A model generated the notes under the pieces. It ran no database searches, had not been told where the DNA came from, and saw only the letters and a program-made list of their open reading frames with translations. The position numbers and the translations under genes were made by a program. 52,526 nt of DNA, taken from NCBI GenBank assembly GCA_047614125.1, contig JBLHHI010000006.1, forward strand, positions 1-52,526. The letters run 5' to 3'. Source of the DNA: JBLHHI01 sp047614125 (lineage in GTDB: Bacteria; Bacteroidota; Bacteroidia; NS11-12g; UBA9320). Shown here piece by piece: positions 26,036 through 35,500 of the stretch. How positions within the stretch are numbered: position 1 is the stretch's first letter; the number at the start of each line of letters is the position of its first letter.

Positions 26036-27487
26036 ATGGTAGCAGCAGATAAATATGAGGCGGTAATAGGGTTGGAAATTCACACCCAACTTCTCACTAA
26101 AACAAAGGCTTTTAGCGGTGATCTTGCCGAATATGGATCGCAGCCTAATTTAAATATTTCTGAAACAAATCTGGGCTACCCAGGCACCTTGCCACGTCAT
26201 AACAAAGAAGCCGTTAATATGGCCTTAAAAGTTGGATTGGCGTGTGGATGTAATTTCAACCGTGAGTGTTTATATGCGAGAAAGAATTATTTCTATGCTG
26301 ATTTACCAAAGGGGTATCAGATAACGCAAGATAAAACACCGCTTTGCTACGGTGGCAGTATAACGGTTAAAACGGCTGAGAACGGTGAAAAAAAAATCGA
26401 TTTAACGCGGATTCATCTGGAAGAAGATTCTGGGAAAAGCATCCACGACATGGACCTTGATAATTCGCTGATTGATTACAATAGAGCCGGAACTACCTTG
26501 ATCGAAATTGTTACAGAACCGGTAATTCGAACTGGCGAAGAAGCGGGTTTATTTGTGGCAGAAGTTCGAAAGCTGGTTCGATATTTGGATGTGTGCGATG
26601 GAAATATGGAGGAAGGATCCTTGCGTTGCGATGCAAATATTTCAGTACGAATAAAGGGCGCACCGCAGTTTGGAACCAAGGTGGAGGTGAAAAACATGAA
26701 TTCAATGAGCAACGTTCGAAAGGCCATTGAATTTGAAATTGAACGACAAATAGAAGCCGTTGAAGCCGGTGAGACCTTGGTAATGGAAACGCGAAGCTTT
26801 GATGCCGTTCGAGGCATAACCTTTTCGATGCGTGCCAAAGAGTTGGTAAACGATTATAGATACTTTCCCGAACCTGATTTGCCGCCGTTAATGATAACCG
26901 ATGAATGGATTGGTAAAATCAAGGCGCAAATGCCCAAGCTTCCCGAAGAACTATATTCTGAGTTGACAGATAGATATAGTTTACCCGATTACGACGCTGC
27001 TGTAATTACGGAATCGAAAGAGTTGGCAAATTTCTATTTGAAAATTACCGAACATACTTCCAACTATAAGGCTGCTGCAAACTGGTTAATGGGCGTTGTT
27101 AAGGCGCACCTTAATAAGCAAGCCATTGAATTAGAGTCTTTTACATTGTCGCCAAAGCAAATTGCCGCCATCATTAACTTGATTGATGAAGGGCAGGTGA
27201 GCAATGCCGCCGCCGAACAGAAATTATTTCCTGCCATTGTTTCACAGCCCGAAACGGATGTGCTGTCATTGGCGTCGACTTTGAACATTATTCAGAACAG
27301 TGATGATTCATTCATCGACGATTTAATAGATCAAGCACTTCAAGCGTATCCAGATAAAGTGACCGAATACAAAAGCGGAAAGAAGGGTTTAATCGGACTT
27401 TTTATGGGAGAAGTTATGAAGCTAAGCAACGGAAAGGCCGATCCGAAAGTCTCTTCATTAAAGCTGAGGCAAAAACTGGAACAATAA
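26036..27487 (+). CDS. gatB: Aspartyl/glutamyl-tRNA(Asn/Gln) amidotransferase subunit B
   Basis: GatB of 483 residues, full length. It transamidates Glu-tRNA(Gln) (and Asp-tRNA(Asn)) with ammonia supplied by GatA. Signature segments are VIGLEIHTQLLTKTK at the N terminus, then LPKGYQITQ, RIHLEEDSGKSIHD and DYNRAGTTLIEIVTEP in the cradle domain. The C-terminal helical and YqeY-like tail contains the tRNA-binding region (GLIGLFMGEVMKLSNGKADP). gatA and gatC are not adjacent, as is common in Bacteroidota. It diverges from the amidohydrolase gene. Confidence 0.98.
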   Translation: MVAADKYEAVIGLEIHTQLLTKTKAFSGDLAEYGSQPNLNISETNLGYPGTLPRHNKEAVNMALKVGLACGCNFNRECLYARKNYFYADLPKGYQITQDKTPLCYGGSITVKTAENGEKKIDLTRIHLEEDSGKSIHDMDLDNSLIDYNRAGTTLIEIVTEPVIRTGEEAGLFVAEVRKLVRYLDVCDGNMEEGSLRCDANISVRIKGAPQFGTKVEVKNMNSMSNVRKAIEFEIERQIEAVEAGETLVMETRSFDAVRGITFSMRAKELVNDYRYFPEPDLPPLMITDEWIGKIKAQMPKLPEELYSELTDRYSLPDYDAAVITESKELANFYLKITEHTSNYKAAANWLMGVVKAHLNKQAIELESFTLSPKQIAAIINLIDEGQVSNAAAEQKLFPAIVSQPETDVLSLASTLNIIQNSDDSFIDDLIDQALQAYPDKVTEYKSGKKGLIGLFMGEVMKLSNGKADPKVSSLKLRQKLEQ

Positions 27488-27610
27488 TTGATTAAGACAT
27501 TAACATCATCGACGGATAAAACAACGAATAACCGTTGCTTGTGTTATTTATATTTAAGAGAGTGAAAAATTCTTTTAAAAAACAATTTAAATAAATATAG
27601 AAATATAGCA

Positions 27611-28855
27611 ATGAAGCAATTCACATCATTAAGCCTTTTCATCTCACTCGCGGTAATATCCTTTTTGGGTTGCGGAAGTCAGGGAGCCAGCTCGAAAGCA
27701 CAAATGGAAGAAGCGGTAGCATCGACGCAGAAAACCATTTTTAAGGTTAACTCATTTGAATTATCTGATCTAGAAGAATTGAACGATGTAGTTGCGGAAA
27801 AAACCAACTTTGTATTAAAGGGTAAAATTATAAGCGACAAGGCAGAAAATACGTTAGTCTTTCTAAATTATCTAGACGGCCCGAATTTGAAGTTTTCGGA
27901 TACAACCCGTGTAGATTCCAAAGGCAGATATCAGTTCAGTGGTACTTCGGCCGATGAAAAGTTTTACTACGTTACCTTGGGTACCGGAACACCTCCAGGG
28001 GTTCCGATTCTATTGCAAGATGGAGAAACAGTGCAATTAGACATTGAAACAGGTTTATTTTATAAAACAGCAGTGAAAGGGAACGAAAGCAACTCACATT
28101 TGAAGCAGCTGTACGACATTTATACCACGCACAACGAAGAATCCGCGAATTTTCAAAAGGGATTAGAAGACATCAATCCAAATTCACTTTCAGATAGTGC
28201 ACGAAATGCAATTAGCTTTCAGTATGCTGCAATGCAAAAAAGGTTCTCTTCGGATGTGGTGAACTTTATTGAGACAACAAAGGGCGGACCGTGTACGTAT
28301 TTTGCAGTTTCTTATGTAATGCAAGAACCGCCAGTAACGGTTCTAAACAAGGCATTGGTGGTAATGAAGAAGGATGCACCAAAGCATCCGTTAACCAAAG
28401 CGCTCGAGTCGAAAATTAATAACATTGCCCCACTTTCAGTAGGTGGTTTAGCGCCAGAAATTGCGTTGAAGAGCCCAGATGGCGAAGTTATTACCTTATC
28501 CTCATTGCGTGGTAAGGTGGTGCTCATTGATTTTTGGGCCTCTTGGTGCGGACCCTGCCGAAAAGAAAATCCAAACGTCGTGCGGATGTACAAGAAATAC
28601 CACGATCAAGGCTTTGAAGTGTACAGTGTATCACTCGATAACAGCAAGGATAAATGGATGAATGCCATTCAGCAAGACGGATTAACATGGACCCATGTAA
28701 GTGATTTGAAAGGTTGGCAAAGCAGTGCCGCTCAGTTATACAAAGTAAGTGGCATACCTAAAACCTTTTTGTTGGATACTGAAGGTCGAATACTTGCAAC
28801 CGATTTAAGAGGTTCGGATCTTGAAGCCAGATTGGCTCAGCTCTTTGCGCAGTAA
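27611..28855 (+). CDS. TlpA-type thioredoxin-fold lipoprotein with DUF4369-like domain
   Basis: A 414-residue lipoprotein (SFLGCGSQG, Cys about 21). The N-terminal half resembles the DUF4369 beta domain (VLKGKIISDKAENTLVFLN), which often precedes thiol-disulfide oxidoreductases in Bacteroidota. The C-terminal half is a TlpA/AhpC-like thioredoxin fold with the active site WASWCGPCRKEN and cis-Pro loop GIPKTFLLD. It acts in the periplasm as a disulfide reductase or donor; the partner is unknown. The leader 27488-27610 contains AT-rich sequence but no exact -7 element. Confidence 0.92.
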   Translation: MKQFTSLSLFISLAVISFLGCGSQGASSKAQMEEAVASTQKTIFKVNSFELSDLEELNDVVAEKTNFVLKGKIISDKAENTLVFLNYLDGPNLKFSDTTRVDSKGRYQFSGTSADEKFYYVTLGTGTPPGVPILLQDGETVQLDIETGLFYKTAVKGNESNSHLKQLYDIYTTHNEESANFQKGLEDINPNSLSDSARNAISFQYAAMQKRFSSDVVNFIETTKGGPCTYFAVSYVMQEPPVTVLNKALVVMKKDAPKHPLTKALESKINNIAPLSVGGLAPEIALKSPDGEVITLSSLRGKVVLIDFWASWCGPCRKENPNVVRMYKKYHDQGFEVYSVSLDNSKDKWMNAIQQDGLTWTHVSDLKGWQSSAAQLYKVSGIPKTFLLDTEGRILATDLRGSDLEARLAQLFAQ

Positions 28856-28941
28856 TTGATTCCCAACTAATAACAATTTAATAATATCGTTTTAGCGAAT
28901 TAACTAATTGGAGTATGTTACTTGCCGAAAATTTAGTTGAC

Positions 28942-29619
28942 ATGAGCGCTAAGGTATTAATTGTCGACGACGAGCAAGACATCGTCGAGTTCATAAGTTA
29001 TAACCTCGAAAAAGAGGGCTATCGCGTTTATAAAGCTTTTAATGGAACTGAAGCGGTTAAAATGGCAGCTGAATTTGAGCCAGATTTAATTGTATTGGAT
29101 GTAATGATGCCCGGGATGGATGGCATCGAAGCATGTAGACTCATACGCAAGAACAAGAAAAATAGAGGTGCGTTTATTATGTTTTTAACTGCGCGCAACG
29201 AAGAATACACAGAGATTGCAGGTTTTGAAGCCGGTGCAGACGACTATATAACCAAACCGTTAAAGCCTCGAGCCTTGGTTAGCAGAATAAACGCAATTTT
29301 AAGCCGGCGGTCGCTGGATGAAAAAGAGCCTCTAATCGTTGAAACCAGCCGCATTACCATCAATCCAAACAGCCATGTTGTTACCGCCGATGGAATCTCG
29401 TTCAATTTGCCTCGAAAAGAATTTGACCTCTTATATCTTTTGGCTTCGGCACCAGACAAAGTCTTTACTCGCGAAAAAATTCTCAGCAAAGTGTGGGGCG
29501 ATCATGTCTTTGTTGTGGATCGCACCATTGATGTTCACATTCGAAAAATTCGGGAAAAGATTGGCAATCAAACCATTGAGACGGTTAAGGGAGTGGGCTA
29601 TAAGTTTGTTGAGTTATAG
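28942..29619 (+). CDS. OmpR/PhoB-type response regulator
   Basis: A 225-residue response regulator. The receiver domain has the acidic pair DDEQD, the phospho-acceptor Asp in LIVLDVMMPGMDG, Thr in FLTA and Lys in YITKPLKP. The C-terminal winged helix is of OmpR type (FNLPRKEFDLLYLLA, RTIDVHIRKIREKIG, VKGVGYKF). The frame is open to 28915 but the Met before SAKVLIVDDE is the standard start. The cognate kinase follows 31 nt later. The pair looks like PhoB/PhoR, but the signal cannot be told. Confidence 0.93.
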   Translation: MSAKVLIVDDEQDIVEFISYNLEKEGYRVYKAFNGTEAVKMAAEFEPDLIVLDVMMPGMDGIEACRLIRKNKKNRGAFIMFLTARNEEYTEIAGFEAGADDYITKPLKPRALVSRINAILSRRSLDEKEPLIVETSRITINPNSHVVTADGISFNLPRKEFDLLYLLASAPDKVFTREKILSKVWGDHVFVVDRTIDVHIRKIREKIGNQTIETVKGVGYKFVEL

Positions 29620-29638
29620 GCTTACGTAGTCGGTTACC

Positions 29639-29646
29639 TATCTTTG
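29639..29646 (+). promoter_or_regulatory. Internal -7 element TATCTTTG before the kinase GTG
   Basis: TATCTTTG followed by TTTT and the GTG at 29651. It lies in the 31-nt gap between regulator and kinase, so the kinase can be transcribed separately from the regulator. Confidence 0.55.
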
Positions 29647-29650
29647 TTTT

Positions 29651-30688
29651 GTGAGCGCACCATCATCACCTAAACATCTGGCCTTTTATGGATCGGCTTT
29701 GGTTTCGATTTTAAACGGCGTTTTAACCTTCGTTGCTGGCTTAAGTTGGCTTTGGATGATTGTATTTATCTTGGTTTCATTTATTGCCAGTTATTTGGTT
29801 TTTAGAGCGTTAATGGAACGATTTATCTATAAGAAAATAAAGGTAATCTATAAAAATATTAATCAATTTAATTCGGATTTCAGAAGACAGAAAAAATCAA
29901 AAACTACCTCTTCTGATCCAGTGGAAGCAGTATCTGAAGATGTTCTTTCTTGGGCACGTGCAAGGAATGCCGAAATTACCGAGTTGAAGAATCAAGAAAC
30001 ATTTCGTCGCGAATTTGTTGGTAACGTCTCACATGAATTGAAAACGCCTATTTTTCAAATCCAGGGATACATCCACACCTTGCTCGAAGGTGCCTTATCG
30101 GATCCAAAAGTGAATTATACCTTCCTGAAAAAGTCGGCTAAAAGCGTTGATCGATTGGCCGAATTAGTTAAAGACTTAACCACTATAAACTTTATTGAGA
30201 GCAAAGAATTGGAAATGAGTTTTGAAAATTTTGAAATGGTTGCCTTGGTTGAAGAAGTCTTTGAAGGTCTGGAGGTACTGGCCGAGCAACATCAAGCCAC
30301 GCTCTTAGTTAAAAACGAAGATGGGCTAAAGTTTATGGTTTACGCAGATCGGAGTAGGATTAAGCAAGTGTTAACCAATCTCATCTCAAATGCGATTAAA
30401 TACGGCAAACGGAATGGAATTGTTCGATGCTCCATGTACGACTTGGATGCCCAAGTTCTCATTGAGGTTTCGGACGATGGCGAGGGGATTTCGGAGGAAG
30501 CTTTGCCACGATTGTTTGAACGATTTTATCGTGTAGATCAAAGTCGAAACCGCGAGGCTGGTGGATCAGGATTGGGTTTGAGCATTGCAAAACACATTAT
30601 TGAAGCCCACGGGCAGAACATTCAAGTACGCAGCCAGTTTGGAACCGGAACCACTTTTAGTTTTAACTTGAACAAGCAACCGGCTTGA
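29651..30688 (+). CDS. PhoR-like sensor histidine kinase
   Basis: A 345-residue kinase. Two membrane helices (about 10-28 and 32-52) with almost no periplasmic loop are followed by a short cytoplasmic linker, HisKA with the H-box NVSHELKTPIFQIQGY, and HATPase (NLISNAIKYG, SDDGEGI, GGSGLGLSIAKHII). The lack of a sizeable external domain argues for sensing within the membrane or through a partner, as in PhoR. It pairs with the regulator just upstream. Start codon is GTG. Confidence 0.93.
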   Translation: MSAPSSPKHLAFYGSALVSILNGVLTFVAGLSWLWMIVFILVSFIASYLVFRALMERFIYKKIKVIYKNINQFNSDFRRQKKSKTTSSDPVEAVSEDVLSWARARNAEITELKNQETFRREFVGNVSHELKTPIFQIQGYIHTLLEGALSDPKVNYTFLKKSAKSVDRLAELVKDLTTINFIESKELEMSFENFEMVALVEEVFEGLEVLAEQHQATLLVKNEDGLKFMVYADRSRIKQVLTNLISNAIKYGKRNGIVRCSMYDLDAQVLIEVSDDGEGISEEALPRLFERFYRVDQSRNREAGGSGLGLSIAKHIIEAHGQNIQVRSQFGTGTTFSFNLNKQPA

Positions 30689-30778
30689 TCATTATTATAT
30701 CAATACGGTCTCTTTAGCCTTTTTATTAACAAACCTTTTTCGCTGACCTTAATTGTCGTTTTTTTGTGAAGTAGTTTA

Positions 30779-32530
30779 ATGGAAAATTTTGTGGTTTCAG
30801 CGCGTAAGTATCGGCCAACCTCCTTTAGCAAGGTAGTGGGGCAAGAACATGTTACGCAAACGCTTCTCAACGAAATTAAAAACAATCAGCTTGCTCAAGC
30901 ATTTTTGTTTAACGGTCCCAGAGGTGTTGGTAAAACCACATGTGCACGCATTCTTGCAAAAGAAATTAACAAAGAAAGTGTTGAAGATTCGAATTACGAT
31001 TATTCATACAACATCTTTGAATTGGATGCCGCTTCCAACAACAGTGTAGAAGACATTCGATTACTCAACGAACAGGTGCGAATACCTCCCCAAGTAGGTA
31101 AATACAAGGTGTATATTATAGACGAGGTACACATGCTTTCAGCAGCGGCGTTTAACGCGTTTTTGAAAACCTTGGAAGAGCCACCCAGCTATGCTATTTT
31201 CATTTTAGCTACTACCGAACGACATAAGATACTTCCCACCATTTTGTCTCGTTGTCAGGTCTTTAACTTCAACCGCATTGGAGTGACAGACATGGCCAAG
31301 CACCTTCAAGGCATTGCTGATGCCGAACAGGTAAAGGTAGAAGAGGAGGCACTCCATATTATTGCCCAAAAGGCTGATGGAGCCTTGCGCGATGCGCTTT
31401 CTATTTTTGACCAAATGGTGAGCGTGGCCAATGGAAGCACCGTTACGTATCAATCGGTTATTGATAATTTAAACGTTCTAGATTACGAATATTATTTTAA
31501 AATTTTAGATGGTTTCAACAACCAAGATATATCCTCCGTTTTAATCTATTTTGATGAGATTTTAAATAAGGGATTTGATGGCCAGATTTTTCTGAATGGC
31601 TTGGCTTCTCATTTCCGGGACCTTATGGTTTCCAAAGATCCAAAAACAGTACAGCTGCTGCAAGTTCCAGCACCAATTAAAAGTAAGTATCTTTCCAACG
31701 CAGAAACCTTAAGTATGGGTTTTTTGGTAAATGCCATTCACATCGCCAACCAGTTTGATTCAAACTACAAGAGTTCGCGCAATCAACGTTTGCACGTTGA
31801 GTTAGCTCTCATTAAAATGTGTTATTTGCCCGCCCTATTAGAAGGAGGTGAAAAAAAAAATGATGATCAGCAGCAATTAGCTCCTGCAAAGCAAAACATT
31901 CCTGTTTTGACTGGTCCAACCAAGGAAAAGGAGACGAACTCTGTTCCCGAAGTCCCAAAAAAAATAGAGCAACCCGCCATTTCCAATGAACTTCCTTCCG
32001 AAAAAATCAAAAAATATTCAACCTCTGAAGCTTCTCAAAAAGTAGCTAAGCTTGGGACTTTAGAACAGATTCTTGCCGGGAATAAGGGTGCACAACCCAT
32101 AATGGCAGAACCTGAGATAAAAAAAAATGGGCAAGAAATGGAGCCACCTTCACCTTCAGATCGTGTTGGAGAAGCGAACATCGATGAAATTAATCGATGT
32201 ATGGAGCAATATTCAGCCAGCTTGCAAGAAGCTAAACGAAACAGCTTACACTCCATTTTTAAATTATTGCAACCAAAATTGGCTGGGAATGAATTTAGCA
32301 TTGATGTGAATAAACAACATCGCATTCAAATGGAAGAAATTCGAGTGGAGTTTCAGCAATATCTTCGAAATGAGCTGAACATGTCTGAGTTAAACTTAAA
32401 TTTAATTGAGGTTAAAAAGAAGGCAAAAGGACAACGGGCTTATACCAATATTGAGAAGTTTGAAGCCATGGCAGTTAAAAACCCAAACTTAAAAAAACTA
32501 AGGGAAGACCTCAATTTAGAATTTGAATAA
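30779..32530 (+). CDS. dnaX: DNA polymerase III subunit gamma/tau
   Basis: The clamp-loader ATPase, 583 residues. Walker A GPRGVGKT at 46-53, Walker B IIDEVH at about 113-118, sensor region ILATTE, and the SRC motif (ILSRCQ). The four-Cys zinc module normally found between Walker A and the ELDAASNN segment is absent, being replaced by KEINKESVEDSNYDYS, as I recall for other Bacteroidota. Domain III ends near residue 356 (HVELALIKMCYL). After that comes a Lys/Pro/Glu-rich linker with A-runs, then a C-terminal tau region. An A10 tract at the domain III end may give a short gamma form (see 31843-31866). It is convergent with the giant PKD gene, 15 nt away. Confidence 0.96.
   Translation: MENFVVSARKYRPTSFSKVVGQEHVTQTLLNEIKNNQLAQAFLFNGPRGVGKTTCARILAKEINKESVEDSNYDYSYNIFELDAASNNSVEDIRLLNEQVRIPPQVGKYKVYIIDEVHMLSAAAFNAFLKTLEEPPSYAIFILATTERHKILPTILSRCQVFNFNRIGVTDMAKHLQGIADAEQVKVEEEALHIIAQKADGALRDALSIFDQMVSVANGSTVTYQSVIDNLNVLDYEYYFKILDGFNNQDISSVLIYFDEILNKGFDGQIFLNGLASHFRDLMVSKDPKTVQLLQVPAPIKSKYLSNAETLSMGFLVNAIHIANQFDSNYKSSRNQRLHVELALIKMCYLPALLEGGEKKNDDQQQLAPAKQNIPVLTGPTKEKETNSVPEVPKKIEQPAISNELPSEKIKKYSTSEASQKVAKLGTLEQILAGNKGAQPIMAEPEIKKNGQEMEPPSPSDRVGEANIDEINRCMEQYSASLQEAKRNSLHSIFKLLQPKLAGNEFSIDVNKQHRIQMEEIRVEFQQYLRNELNMSELNLNLIEVKKKAKGQRAYTNIEKFEAMAVKNPNLKKLREDLNLEFE
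31843..31866 (+). promoter_or_regulatory. Candidate programmed slippage site in dnaX
   Basis: AGGAGG (31843-31848), TG, then ten A's (31850 is G; A-run 31851-31860), then TGATGA. In the normal frame the codons are GAA AAA AAA AAT GAT. A -1 shift or one extra A gives GAA AAA AAA AAA TGA TGA, so synthesis stops at once after 361 residues. Losing an A gives a stop (TAG) seven codons later. The position is the exact end of domain III, where the E. coli and Thermus dnaX genes also slip. Confidence 0.6.
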
Positions 32531-32545
32531 TTTTTCTATTTGTCG

Positions 32546-35500
32546 CTAGTCACGAATTAGGGTAACCGATCCATAGTATTTCTCAAGCTTTCGCTCTGTT
32601 GAGCATTGTTCTCTAAAGGTAAAGATGTAAAAATACGTTCCACCAGGGCACAACACACCGTTCCCAATTGCTGTGCCATCCCAATTGTATGACGAATTTT
32701 CATCGTAATCTATCCCTGCCTTATAAACCACTTCACCCCATCGATTGAAAATCTTCAGGTCGTAGTAATCTTCACCTTCAATTGAAATTTCATACACGTC
32801 GTTTAATTGATCATTGTTGGGCGTAAGAACATTTGGAATAAACAGCTCAAAGCGATAATCATTTTGCACCTTAACACAAACCGAATCAATGCAACCTGAC
32901 TCCGTTTCGGACGTTAAGCAAACCGTAAATTCTCCTTCATTTGGGTAAAAGGAGTGCGAGACGGTGCGCTGCAACGAGAAATTATTTGAGCCACTCGATG
33001 GGTGCCCAAAATCCCACAAAAACAAATCGGTAGAATCGCCAATGGCGTTAAAAGTATAGGTTGGACAATCGGGGTTTTTAGTGAATGACATCTCAGCCTT
33101 ACTTCGAATTACTTCAAATTCTTTAATAATGGTGTCGTAACAAGCTCTCTGATAGGGGCCGGAGGGTATATACGTTGGGCGATAGGTGATGGATATTGTT
33201 CCAGTGTCGGTTAATATCATGGTTTGTGAAGGGCTTGGGCTCACCGTGGAATCTGGGTTCCAATACCAACGGAAATAATTGTAAATAGAATCAGATTGGT
33301 CTATAAGATTTACCTCCGAATTAAAGCAAAGCTTTCCATCAAGATTAAAATCCACCACTGGTATGGGCAAAACCACAATTCTTCGCACCGGAGGGTTGAG
33401 CGCATTCGAATCTGGGAAGGTGGCAGAACAATAATAGACCTGATTGTTGTTGTCGGGGTTCACTATGCTGTCTCCAGCATATAAATAAATATAATACGTT
33501 CCGGGTCTGTTATAAGTAAATGAAACATTGGTATCCAACTTGGTACTCAACGTATTGGAAGGGGATAAGGCATCTCCAAAGTACCATATGTAATCCGTCG
33601 ATTTCTTTGAAGTGTTATCAAAATGTGCAGTAAACGGCACACATCCCACCGTATCTGAAATTATATCAAAATTGGGTTCTGGGCCATTAATTATTACATC
33701 GATGGTAGCTGTATCCTTGCATCCAATCGTATTTTCAATGATGTGTTTCACCGTAAAAGTTCCGAACGATGAGTAGTAATGGAAAGGGTTTTCAAGGTAA
33801 CTGGGCGTTTTTCCATCGCCAAAATCCCAAAAATAATAGGTTAAACTATCTCGTGGGTCGTTCATGGCTCGTGATGAGTCGAAGAGTTGTAATATGTCGT
33901 CGCAAATGATCTTCTTATCTACCACTTTAATGCCAGCAAAAACATCCAACACGTGTACATCTTTTGTTACGGTATCGCTGCAACCAATTTTAGTAAAACT
34001 CACCATCTTAACCTGATATACTCCTGGTTTGGTGAACGCGTGGTTGGGTTGGGTTAGAGTGTCAAAAGCTGAGCCATCGCCATAGTGCCATTGTATTCGC
34101 TCTGGATTTGAAGGTTTACGCCAATATTGCGTTGTGTCATCCCAATAGGTAATGGTGTCGTTAAATCCCACTTTTTGATTGGGACATATTTGGTCAAAAA
34201 AATCAAATTCGTTGTAATATCCTACCTTGTGTTCCCATCTAAAGTCTTCTTGGCATCCACTGTCGGTTTCCAAAATAATAAGGGGGTTGTAAATGCCGGA
34301 TCGCGTGTAAAGATGTTCAAAGTTTGGGAGCGAGTCTGTGCCCGGGGGAACTAGAATCGAATCATAGCCGCCATCTGCCCAGTTTAGATATATTTTTCGA
34401 ACATTGGTTTGAACCGGTATGGCAAATTCGCCCTTCATTGTAGTTGGGATGCACCCAGAGTAACTTGGAATTACAGCGGGAAGAGGTGCTTTATCTAATC
34501 TGAATTCATGATGCAACCACAGCGTATCTCTACAAATTTTTCGATCATCTATGTAGTAATCGGTGGTGTCGCATGAGCGATAAATTCGATTGTCTCCGGT
34601 CTTTGCATTAAAACCTATGGTTACCCATCCTGCTGTATCGCATGTTTTGCTGTATCTGTGAGCTCCAACAATGTCAATCCATTTGTCTTTTCCACACGCG
34701 GAATCAACGTTGATCTCTACATTTCCAAAACAACTTTCAAACTCGAAAAAAATCGCATACTCGGATTGATTTCCAGCGCATAATTTGTTTGTAACGATGT
34801 TAACTTCACTTAAATCAGGTTTCCCAATCACTACATTCCATTTAGCACTGTCTGAACAACCAGTTCTTGTATCCCGAACTTTGTGCCAAATCTCGCTGCA
34901 TTTTTCTTCTACATAGTAATGCTTTGTATCTTTATCTTCCGAAAAATTACAATTCTTATTTACGGAGATTCCCTTTGCCGTGCTGGTGGTACAAGCCGCG
35001 GCTCGTTTGTCGATAAAATTCCAAAAGTATTCTAAGGTACCGGTTCTATGCGCTATGCTGCGGTCGCAAAAATACACGGTGTCTTGGGGCGAACATTGAG
35101 ATCCATTGAGTATTAGAGCTCCGGCCTTAACGCCAATTGATTCGATCGAATCTCTACCAAAGCTAACACAACCACCATTTGTAATACGCAATTCTACATA
35201 AAATTTTCCCGGAGTTTCGGGGAAGTAAAAGGCATTTCTAGAAGAGCCAAAATTATACAAAGGCTTATAGGCAGTGTCATAGGCCGTCCAGCTGTAATCT
35301 ACATTTTGACCAGATACAAAGCTGTGTGTAAACTCATGATAATTAGGATAGCACAACACACTATCGAAGTTTATGATGTTAACATTCACCTTTTGTAAGA
35401 TAATGTTTACGTTTTTCTGATAACGTACGGTACATCCATTTTTCAGGGTTACGATGGCGTTTACGGCATAATTGCCCGAGTTTTTAAATGCGTGACAAAT

